From Elusimicrobia bacterium UBA5214 (GTDB taxonomy: Bacteria; Elusimicrobiota; UBA5214), in the NCBI GenBank assembly GCA_002412545.1, contig DHVG01000023.1, positions 1 through 22,094 of the forward strand: DNA of 22,094 nucleotides, written 5' to 3'. Shown piece after piece: positions 5,831 through 12,621 of this stretch. The notes beneath the pieces are model-generated. The model saw only the letters and a program-made list of their open reading frames with translations, made no database searches and was not told the origin of the DNA. The position numbers were made by a program, and so were the translations under genes. Each line of letters opens with the position of its first letter. Position 1 is the first letter of the stretch.

Positions 5831-6850
5831 TTAGATATAAACTTGTCCGGCAAAGACAATTTTTGGTGAATTTTCTAAATAAACTTCAACCATGTCATTC
5901 CGAGCCCCGCACCTTCTTTTGTCATTGCGACCCCCACTTCTTGCTTTCGCCTGCCCCCGCGTCTCCCGACGCGAGTCGGGGCGGCGGGCAAGAAAGCAAT
6001 GGGGGGAAGCAATCTCGTTTTTGAAAGGTGCGGGATAAACTCCGCGAGAAATCTCGTATTTCTCACTCTTAAGTTGATAGTAGACTTTCAAAATTTCACC
6101 GCTCCGAGTTAATATATTCACCGGGGGGCTAACTAAATTTTTTACCCCGGTAATAATTGCACTGGCGACTACGCCAGTCCCACAGGACAAAGTCTCATTT
6201 TCTACACCACGTTCGTAAGTACGAATTAAAATCGTCTTTCTATCTTTTACTTGCACAAAATCAACATTTGTGCCTTCAGGTTTAAAGAACTGATGATAAC
6301 GAATTTTCCGTCCTAAATTGCGCACATCAGTTTTCTCAATATCCGGAACAAAATTTACTGTATGCGGTACTCCGGTATCAAGGAAAGAAAGTAAATATGT
6401 TTTTCCATCCACATCTAAAGAAAAATCTAAATTCAATCCTCGCGGATTAGGCATTTTTAATTTTACCTTCTTCCCTTCAACAATTGCCGAGACAATACCA
6501 CTTTTACTTAAAAAATTCATTCTTGCCGGCGCAATTTTTTTCTCGTAAGCAAATAAGGATAAACAACTTGCACCATTACCACAAAAACTCGCTTCCGAAC
6601 CATCAGCATTAAAATAAAGCATCCGGAAATGAGCATTCCCCCGTTTTGAATTTTCTAAGATTAATAAACCATCGGCACCGATAGAAAATTTATTTGCACA
6701 TAATCTTTTTGCTAATTTTGAATAATTCTTCGGCAGATTTTTCTTGCGGTCGGTCAGCACCGACTGGCGGTCGGTCAGCACCGACTTGCGGTTATCTAAG
6801 ACAACAAAATCGTTACCCCCGGCTTGCATCTTGACAAAGTTAATTATCAT
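5831..6850 (-). CDS. dapF: Diaminopimelate epimerase with two in-frame repeat insertions
   Basis: It interconverts LL- and meso-diaminopimelate, without a cofactor, for lysine and peptidoglycan synthesis. Landmarks: KMQAGGNDFVVLDN (8-20), GADGLL (58-63), FCGNGA (89-94) with catalytic C90, GVPH (160-163), ERGVENETLSCGTG with the second catalytic C223. The protein is 339 aa, versus about 275 for typical DapF. The excess is in two places. Residues 22-36 contain VLTDRQSVLTDR, encoded by a 2 x 21-bp repeat. Residues ~267-319 are Arg/Gly-rich, unlike DapF, and are encoded by a nested palindrome. After that the normal end resumes (VEVYLENSPKIVFAGQVYI). Both insertions keep the frame, and the catalytic cysteines are intact, so the enzyme is probably active. 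It sits between lysA and dapA. Confidence 0.95.
   Translation of the reverse strand: MIINFVKMQAGGNDFVVLDNRKSVLTDRQSVLTDRKKNLPKNYSKLAKRLCANKFSIGADGLLILENSKRGNAHFRMLYFNADGSEASFCGNGASCLSLFAYEKKIAPARMNFLSKSGIVSAIVEGKKVKLKMPNPRGLNLDFSLDVDGKTYLLSFLDTGVPHTVNFVPDIEKTDVRNLGRKIRYHQFFKPEGTNVDFVQVKDRKTILIRTYERGVENETLSCGTGVVASAIITGVKNLVSPPVNILTRSGEILKVYYQLKSEKYEISRGVYPAPFKNEIASPHCFLARRPDSRRETRGQAKARSGGRNDKRRCGARNDMVEVYLENSPKIVFAGQVYI
5906..6034. repeat. Nested palindromic element inside the dapF coding region
   Basis: Outer arms CCCGCACCTT (5906-5915) and AAGGTGCGGG (6025-6034) match perfectly. Inside are TTGCTTTC and GAAAGCAA arms, then G/C-rich arms, then a central CCCGAC-GCGA-GTCGGG hairpin (5967-5982). 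Traces of a TCATTGCGA / AAGCAATCTCG pair are also visible. The element is much richer in G+C than the surrounding gene. Confidence 0.85.
6746..6787. repeat. 2 x 21-bp tandem repeat in the 5' part of dapF
   Basis: Two near-identical 21-bp units (6746-6766 and 6767-6787) differ only at the last base, and each contains the hairpin GTCGGT-CAGC-ACCGAC. The start of a third unit (GCGGT) follows. They encode SVLTDRQ-type heptapeptides. The length is a multiple of three, so the frame is kept. Confidence 0.85.
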
Positions 6851-6858
6851 TTTTTTAT

Positions 6859-6968
6859 TTCACCCTCACCTTGTTCCCTTCGGGCTGAGTGCCCCTTCGT
6901 GGTGAACCCCTCAGGGTGAACCATCAGGACGAAGCCTCTCCCCTCGAGGGAAAGGAGTAGAATGAGGG
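6859..6968. repeat. Nested inverted repeat between lysA and dapF
   Basis: Outer arms CCCTCA (6863-6868) and TGAGGG (6963-6968); TTCACCCT (6859-6866) pairs with AGGGTGAA (6913-6920); and CCCTCGAGGG (6941-6950) is a perfect 10-bp palindrome. It fills nearly the whole 121-bp gap. It resembles the common 'ccctcaccc...ctcgaggg' intergenic repeat type. It may also stabilise RNA ends or limit read-through. Confidence 0.7.
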
Positions 6969-6971
6969 AGA

Positions 6972-8234
6972 TTAGGTTTCACCGTGCACTAAATCCGCAT
7001 AGGATTCCCGTTCACGGATAATTGTCCAGTTTTTACCATCAACCAAAACTTCGGCAACTCGTGGACGGGAATTATAAGTTGAAGACATAGAAAAACCGTA
7101 GGCACCGGCACACATCACCGCTAAAAATTCACCCGGTTGAACTTCAGGCAAAAGACGGTCTTGGGCAAAATAGTCCGCTGATTCACAGATGGGACCGACC
7201 ACATCAACGACAATTTTTTTTCTCTTTTTTTCTATTACCGGAATTATCTCGTGATATGCTTCATATAACACCGGACGAATCAGTTCAGTCATTCCCGCAT
7301 CAGTGATGATAAATTTCTTTCTCCTGGTATCTTTTAAATAAAGCACTTTAGTGACCAGAATACCGGCATTACCGACGATATATCTTCCCGGCTCAAGGAT
7401 TAAAGTATACTTTCTCCCTTTTAGCAAAGACATATACCCTTCCGCTAAATCTCGCGGAGTCGGCGGATTTTCATCTTTGTATCTTATTCCCAAACCACCA
7501 CCTAAATTCAAATATTGAAGGTATATTTTTCTTTTCTCTAATTCGCTAATTACATCAAGTAAACAACGCAAAGTATCCAAGAATGGTTTCAAAGTAACGA
7601 TTTGTGAACCGATATGACAATGTATTCCTAAAATTTTTAGATTTTTAAATTTTCTTGCTTTTTCATAAGCTGGAATTATTTGCTGCAAAGGAATACCAAA
7701 TTTGTTTTCTTTTTTACCGGTAGTAGTATATTTATGCGTATGTGGGTCAATCCCGGGATTAACCCGAATTGCAACTGGTGCCGAACAATTCATTTCCCGT
7801 GCAATATTCGCAATAATTTCTAATTCACCTAAAGATTCAACATTGAACATCAAAATATTCTCTTTTAAAGCAAATTCTATTTCTTCCTTTGTTTTACCCA
7901 CACCGGCATAAACAATCTTTCTTGCCGGGAAACCGGATTTCAAAGCCCGATAAAGTTCACCACCGGAAACAATATCCACCCCGGCACCTTGTCCGGCTAA
8001 AATTTTACCAACTCTAAGGTTAGAATTTGCTTTCAAAGCATAACAAATTAAATGCGGGTATCCAGCAAAAGCTGAATTGTATTCCTGATAATTTTTTTGA
8101 ATCTGTGCTAAACTGTAAAGGTAGAAAGGTGTGCCAATCTGTTCAGCAATTTCCTGAACTTTTACTTTTTCCATATGAAGTTCCTGATTGAAATAAAAAA
8201 AATTAGGAATTAACCTATTTAAAAGATTGCTCAT
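6972..8234 (-). CDS. lysA: Diaminopimelate decarboxylase
   Basis: A PLP enzyme converting meso-diaminopimelate to L-lysine, the last step of the pathway. The 420-aa length is normal. Landmarks: YALKAN (65-70) with PLP-binding K68, HCHIGS (205-210), LGGGLG (244-249) for phosphate binding, EPGR (281-284), the dimer-contributed active-site CESADYF (350-356) and AGAYGFSMSSTYNSRPR (376-392). The N-terminal FFYFNQELHMEKVKVQEIAE resembles the usual LysA opening, so the first ATG (8234) is preferred over the internal Met21. That start overlaps the TPR gene stop as ATGA. dapF follows after a repeat-filled 121-bp gap. The grouping lysA-dapF-dapA is a coherent lysine set inside the mixed operon. Confidence 0.97.
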   Translation of the reverse strand: MSNLLNRLIPNFFYFNQELHMEKVKVQEIAEQIGTPFYLYSLAQIQKNYQEYNSAFAGYPHLICYALKANSNLRVGKILAGQGAGVDIVSGGELYRALKSGFPARKIVYAGVGKTKEEIEFALKENILMFNVESLGELEIIANIAREMNCSAPVAIRVNPGIDPHTHKYTTTGKKENKFGIPLQQIIPAYEKARKFKNLKILGIHCHIGSQIVTLKPFLDTLRCLLDVISELEKRKIYLQYLNLGGGLGIRYKDENPPTPRDLAEGYMSLLKGRKYTLILEPGRYIVGNAGILVTKVLYLKDTRRKKFIITDAGMTELIRPVLYEAYHEIIPVIEKKRKKIVVDVVGPICESADYFAQDRLLPEVQPGEFLAVMCAGAYGFSMSSTYNSRPRVAEVLVDGKNWTIIRERESYADLVHGET

Positions 8235-9049
8235 TTTTTTAATTTCTGAATTACTTTAGCAAGTGAACTACTGATAAATTCACTTTTAGATAGTTCCTTC
8301 GCTTTCCCGACTGAAAGAATTGCTTTTTCCTTTTCACCCTTTTGATAATAGACAAATCCTTGGAGTAGATAAGCAAGACTGCTTTCCGGGTTTATCTTTA
8401 AGGCTTTTTCACTCTCTTCTAAAGTAGAATTAAAATTATTTTCTTTGAGATAGACCATACTTAATTCAAGATGAATTTCATAATTTTCTGGATTGAGTTC
8501 TAAAACTCTAATAAATGCCTCTCGTGATTCCGGATAGCGATTACTCCGGAAATAAAGCCAGCCCAGTTGACGATAATATTCTCCCTGTGGAGAAAGAGCA
8601 ATTGCTTTTTCTAAATAGTTAATTGCTTCATTGTTTTCGCCAAGTTGTTTGTAACATTCTGCCAGACGGGAGTAACTTTCTGCTTCCGTAGGATTCAGAG
8701 TCAAACTTTGCTCATAGTTTTTAATCGCTTGGTTATACAATTTTTCTTTTAGATAAAGTTCGCCGATATAGAAATAGGACTGCCAATTTTTTTTATCTAA
8801 AGTAAGAACTTTCTGGAAACATTCCTTTGCTTCAGTAATTAAATCCACTTGAGTATACGCTTCTCCTAAGGAAAACCAGATTTGCCAATCACGCGGCTCA
8901 TTTTCTAATGCTTTTTTGTAGGCAACAATTGCTTCATTGTATTTATTTTCTTTAGCCAGTTTTTTCCCTTCTCTAAAAAAAGGGTTGGGCTCCTGGGCAA
9001 AACTTATTCCTAAAAAAATAAAAAAGACAGAAAACAAGATTTTTTTCAT
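8231..9049 (-). CDS. Exported TPR-repeat protein
   Basis: A 272-aa protein starting at the ATG at 9049. That ATG overlaps the patatin gene TGA by four nucleotides and opens a clear signal peptide (MKKILFSVFFIFLGISFAQE). The frame extends 31 codons upstream, but only inside the patatin gene, so that extension is rejected. The mature part is a series of ~34-residue TPR units (about seven), with typical blocks such as YNEAIVAYKKALENEPRDW, YNQAIKNYEQSLTLNP and NNEAINYLEKAIALSP. TPR arrays bind protein partners; the likely location is the periplasm or a membrane surface. No partner can be named. It lies between a patatin-like lipase and lysA with 4-nt overlaps on both sides, so its dose is probably tied to theirs. 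Confidence 0.88.
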   Translation of the reverse strand: MKKILFSVFFIFLGISFAQEPNPFFREGKKLAKENKYNEAIVAYKKALENEPRDWQIWFSLGEAYTQVDLITEAKECFQKVLTLDKKNWQSYFYIGELYLKEKLYNQAIKNYEQSLTLNPTEAESYSRLAECYKQLGENNEAINYLEKAIALSPQGEYYRQLGWLYFRSNRYPESREAFIRVLELNPENYEIHLELSMVYLKENNFNSTLEESEKALKINPESSLAYLLQGFVYYQKGEKEKAILSVGKAKELSKSEFISSSLAKVIQKLKK

Positions 9050-9996
9050 TGGGGAAAAAGACGAGTGAATGTTTCCTGCATAATCAATTTTTTTATTTCC
9101 GGTAATGCCTTCCGGGCAGCAATTATTCCTGCCGAGATACATTCTTCAGCACGCCAAATCTCTACCGCAGTAATATCTTTCACTTTAGGTAGAACAAGTA
9201 AGTCAGCTTTGTTCAATTGTTCCTGGGTTAAAACTTCGCTTTGGATATAAATTGCCTGGTTCAAAGTAAGAAGAATATTCGCAGTGGAATATTGGGTAAA
9301 ATCAGCACTCACCGCTACGGCAATAATAATATCGGCACCTAACATTTTCGCTACTTCCACCGGCAGATTATCCACCAGTCCACCATCAACTAAGTAGCGT
9401 TGCCGATATTCAACTGGTTCAAAAACACCAGGGATAGTCGCTGACGCACGCACTGCTGGTGCTAATAACCCTTCACGAAAAATAATCTTTTCACCAGTTT
9501 TTAAATCAGTAGCCACGCAGGCAAAAGGTATCTTCAGTTCATCAAATCGTTTGTTTTCAACTTCTTGGGAAATATACTTTTCCAGTTTTTCGGTAGAAAG
9601 TAATTTTTCGGCTACTAACAATCTTACCAATGCTTCGGTAGAAATATTAGTAATTTTTTCCCAACCGATATTTTGAGCAATATTTTCTAACTTTTCTACT
9701 TCCACGCCGGCAGCATATAAACCACCGACAAGAGCGCCAACGCTTACCCCGCTGATAATGTCAATTGGTATATTCTCATTTTCTAAAATTCTTAGCACTC
9801 CAATATGCGCTAATCCGCGTGCTCCGCCGCCACCAAGCACCAAACCAATCCGTGGTCTTTTTGGTGGCTTGAGATGAGAAACTTCGGTCCAGAGATATTC
9901 TCTAAAAATTTCTTCTTCATCTGCTTGCACACCCGGGGAAAAAATTAAAAACAGAATTAAAAATGGTACTATGCCCAAGGAAAGAGATTTTTTCAC
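9046..9996 (-). CDS. Patatin-like phospholipase with signal peptide
   Basis: A 316-aa serine lipase of the bacterial patatin / NTE / RssA type. Signal peptide at 1-25 (core IVPFLILFLIFSPGVQA). Landmarks: LGGGGARG (54-61), the oxyanion-hole loop; GVSVG (83-87) with nucleophile S85; and DGG (203-205) with D203 of the Ser-Asp dyad. It probably hydrolyses phospholipid or lysophospholipid acyl chains in the periplasm or at the outer membrane. It ends soon after the catalytic domain, with no POTRA or barrel domain, so it is not a PlpD-type autotransporter by itself. The start is GTG at 9996, overlapping the TolC-type gene stop as GTGA; the stop overlaps the TPR gene start as ATGA. Confidence 0.93.
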   Translation of the reverse strand: MKKSLSLGIVPFLILFLIFSPGVQADEEEIFREYLWTEVSHLKPPKRPRIGLVLGGGGARGLAHIGVLRILENENIPIDIISGVSVGALVGGLYAAGVEVEKLENIAQNIGWEKITNISTEALVRLLVAEKLLSTEKLEKYISQEVENKRFDELKIPFACVATDLKTGEKIIFREGLLAPAVRASATIPGVFEPVEYRQRYLVDGGLVDNLPVEVAKMLGADIIIAVAVSADFTQYSTANILLTLNQAIYIQSEVLTQEQLNKADLLVLPKVKDITAVEIWRAEECISAGIIAARKALPEIKKLIMQETFTRLFPQ

Positions 9997-11315
9997 TTTT
10001 CACCAAAACTTTTACCGATGATTTTTTCCAGTTGTATTTGCACAAGTAGACTTTTGTGTAATGTTTCTAAATATTTTTCTTTAACCAGAACTGAGTTTTC
10101 TAATTCTTCAATAAGTTGTTCAAGTTTTATTTCTCGGGTTACCCATTTCGTTTTTTGAAGTTCGAAAAATTTTTCTTCTTCTTTTTCTTCTTTTGCCCAG
10201 TTTTCTAATTCTTTCTGCCAAAAAATATTATCACCATACACCTGACGGATTTCTAAATTTATTTGGTCTTCCCATTCTACTCTTTTCAATTTATTCTGCT
10301 CTAAATGGGTCTGGCTCTGTCTTATTCTTGACCAACCCGCCCAACCGTCAAAAAGGGGAAGACTTATACCTACGGTAGCCGACCAATTTTTTTCTGGATA
10401 TGGGAATATCGAACCAACAAATAAATAGTTGACCCCTAAACTCAAGGTCGGATACCGTTCCGCCAAAGCAAGATTTACCGAAAGAGTATCAATTTCTTCT
10501 TCTACTTGTATTTGTTTCAATTCCGGACGATATTGGTAAGCCCAGGCGAGACATTTATCAAGATTTAATTCTTCCGCTATAACTTTTAATTCTCCTTTTA
10601 AAGTTAATTCAGTATTTAGTTCCAACCCAATTAAATCAAGAAGATATAATTTTGTCTTTTTAAATTCGTAATCGGCATTAGCAAGATTGCTTTTTAATCT
10701 ACTGCGGTGAAAAGAAATCTTTCTTTCTTCTTCAGGAGAAATACGCTGGTTATTTAACTCTTTATAAATCTGTTCAAGGAAATTAATCTTGTCTTCATAA
10801 AGACGCATTTTCTCTCTGGAAAGTAGACAATCATAGAATGTTTTTTTTGTCTGATAAAGCGTTTCATTCTTTCTCCGTTCAGTTTGAATTTCTACTCTTT
10901 TTAAATTCACCTGGGCTAATTTTTTTGTATTGGTAATTCTTCCACCGGAATAAAGATTCTGGGTCAAAGACAATCTGGTTGCAAAGTAGTCCTGTGCGGT
11001 TATGCCAGTATAAGGAAGAAACACATAACTATATGGTATACCCAGTCTTTTATTTTCGTCACCCATAACTTGATAACGAAAATAGTTGAAATCAAAATCT
11101 AAATGTGGATAAAATAAAGCATTTGTTTCACGAACACGTTGCTGAGCAATCTCATACTCTTTTTTCAATAGAATTAGAGATTCATTATTCAATAAAACAA
11201 GACGGATGCACTCATCTAAGTCAAGAGTCCGTTCTGGAGTAATTTTTTCTGCATAAACCGGTGAAATGACCAATAACCGATAACTGATAACCAGTAACAA
11301 GAGGTGTTTTTTCAT
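9993..11315 (-). CDS. TolC-family outer-membrane channel protein
   Basis: A 440-aa outer-membrane efflux/secretion protein. After a signal peptide (1-22, ending SPVYA) come two halves of long alpha-helical, Glu/Lys/Arg-rich hairpins separated by strand-forming stretches: RLSLTQNLYSGGRI near residue 115 and ATVGISLPLFDGWAG near 325. These are the two OEP repeats expected for a trimeric TolC-like duct. Length is typical. No inner-membrane pump or adaptor gene is adjacent, so substrate and partners are unknown. The signal peptide core is partly encoded by a heptamer repeat (11271-11298). The ATG overlaps the argG stop as ATGA, and the stop overlaps the GTG of the patatin gene. Confidence 0.92.
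   Translation of the reverse strand: MKKHLLLLVISYRLLVISPVYAEKITPERTLDLDECIRLVLLNNESLILLKKEYEIAQQRVRETNALFYPHLDFDFNYFRYQVMGDENKRLGIPYSYVFLPYTGITAQDYFATRLSLTQNLYSGGRITNTKKLAQVNLKRVEIQTERRKNETLYQTKKTFYDCLLSREKMRLYEDKINFLEQIYKELNNQRISPEEERKISFHRSRLKSNLANADYEFKKTKLYLLDLIGLELNTELTLKGELKVIAEELNLDKCLAWAYQYRPELKQIQVEEEIDTLSVNLALAERYPTLSLGVNYLFVGSIFPYPEKNWSATVGISLPLFDGWAGWSRIRQSQTHLEQNKLKRVEWEDQINLEIRQVYGDNIFWQKELENWAKEEKEEEKFFELQKTKWVTREIKLEQLIEELENSVLVKEKYLETLHKSLLVQIQLEKIIGKSFGEK
11271..11298. repeat. Heptamer tandem repeat inside a signal-peptide coding region
   Basis: Successive 7-bp units CAATAAC, CGATAAC, TGATAAC, CAGTAAC give an imperfect heptamer repeat. On the minus strand they encode LLVISYRLLVI in the signal peptide of the TolC-type protein. 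I recall similar GTTATC-type heptamer repeats as common interspersed DNA in several bacterial groups. Confidence 0.6.
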
Positions 11316-12547
11316 TTTTTTCCTCTTTTGAGGTAATTACCTCTTAAAGCAAAAACACGGAGAGGTAAACCAAAAAGGTTAATGAACCCTTCGGCATCTT
11401 TCGGATTAAAAATTTGGAAGTGCTTACCTCTTTCTTTCTCAAAAGTTGCTAAATCCTGCCAGTAAAGAGAAAACGGCGAAGAACGCGAAACAATCTGACA
11501 GTTACCTTTGTTCAACTTTAATTTTATTTTCCCGGTGACTCTTTTTTGGGTAATCTCAATGAAAGCGTCAAATGCTTCTCTTATCGGTGAATACCAGAGA
11601 CCGTAATAGACCAATTCCGCATAGCGTAAAGCAATAGATTCTTTGTAATGTAAAGTTTCCCTTTCTAAAGTTAAAGATTCCAATTCCCGATGAGCAAGAT
11701 GTAACACCGTCAATCCTGGGGCTTCATATATTCCCCGTGATTTTATTCCAGTAATCCGATTTTCTACTAAATCAACTATACCAATTCCATTCCTTCCGGC
11801 AAGATAATTTAATCTTCTTAGGAGTTCTATACTAATGTATTCCTTACCGTTAATTTTTGTTGGTATACCTTCCTCAAAATCAATATCCAAGTAAGTAGGT
11901 TGGGAAGGTGCTTTCTCCGGAGGAACTACCAATTTAAAAATTTTTCCTTCCGGTAGCGAATCCAAATCTTCTAAAATTCCACCTTCAAAACTTGTATGTC
12001 CCAAATTCTGGTCAATAGAATACGGCTTCTCCGGGGTAACTGTCAATGGAAGATGATATTTTTTTGCATAAATAATTTCTTCCGCACGCGATTTTATTTC
12101 CCATTCCCGCCAGGGAGCAAGAATTTTGACTTTCGGCAGCAAAACCTGAAAAGCAAGTTCAAATCTTACCTGGTCATTACCTTTACCAGTAGCACCGTGA
12201 GCAACTGCATCCGCTTTTTCTTTTTCAGCGATTTCGGCTACTTTCTTAGCAATTAAAGGACGGGCTAAAGCAGTAGCTAATAAATATTTTCCTTCATAAA
12301 TAGCATTAGCTTTAAGTGCTTGCCAGAGATAATTTTCTACAAAATCTTTTTTTGCATCAAGAAAATAAAACTTATCCGCACCGCTCTTTAATGCTCTTTC
12401 TTTTAAGACCGATGGATTATCCTTCTGTCCAACATCAACTGCACAAGCAACCATTGAACATTGATATTTCTTTTTCAGCCAATGTAAAATTACTGAAGTA
12501 TCCAGCCCACCTGAATAAGCAAGAATAATTTTTTTTATCCTTTTCAT
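11312..12547 (-). CDS. argG: Argininosuccinate synthase
   Basis: It joins citrulline and aspartate with ATP to form argininosuccinate, the penultimate step of arginine synthesis. The 411-aa length is typical. Landmarks: LAYSGGLDTS (9-18), the ATP-pyrophosphatase loop; YLLATALARPLIAK; HGATGKGNDQVRFE, the citrulline/aspartate-binding region; and KPYSIDQNL. The following segment reads GHTSFEGGILED rather than the commoner WGRS..E.GILED. It is closer to the LLHISYEGG form that I recall from Thermus-like enzymes. GGAGGG sits 5-6 nt before the ATG at 12547. It is 74 bp downstream of the glycosyltransferase-TPR gene, and its stop overlaps the TolC-type start. No other arginine gene is in the window, so argH and the rest must lie elsewhere. 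Confidence 0.97.
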   Translation of the reverse strand: MKRIKKIILAYSGGLDTSVILHWLKKKYQCSMVACAVDVGQKDNPSVLKERALKSGADKFYFLDAKKDFVENYLWQALKANAIYEGKYLLATALARPLIAKKVAEIAEKEKADAVAHGATGKGNDQVRFELAFQVLLPKVKILAPWREWEIKSRAEEIIYAKKYHLPLTVTPEKPYSIDQNLGHTSFEGGILEDLDSLPEGKIFKLVVPPEKAPSQPTYLDIDFEEGIPTKINGKEYISIELLRRLNYLAGRNGIGIVDLVENRITGIKSRGIYEAPGLTVLHLAHRELESLTLERETLHYKESIALRYAELVYYGLWYSPIREAFDAFIEITQKRVTGKIKLKLNKGNCQIVSRSSPFSLYWQDLATFEKERGKHFQIFNPKDAEGFINLFGLPLRVFALRGNYLKRGKK

Positions 12548-12621
12548 TTTTACCCTCCAAAAGAGTGTTATACCAATGCAAGAATTTTACCACAAGAATA
12601 TCTATTTTGTCAAAAAATTTT

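Noticed and set aside
5734..6066. ORFs on both strands over the dapF 3' region
   Set aside because: They arise from the G/C-rich palindrome and shadow dapF; peptides such as these are typical false ORFs from interspersed repeats.
9050..9142. N-terminal extension of the TPR protein
   Set aside because: These 31 codons lie inside the patatin gene in another frame; the ATG at 9049 overlaps its stop and begins a clear signal peptide.
11960..12010. Broken argG (unusual NLGHTSFEGG segment)
   Set aside because: The frame is intact and the segment resembles the LLHISYEGG form of some argininosuccinate synthases, so it is normal variation.
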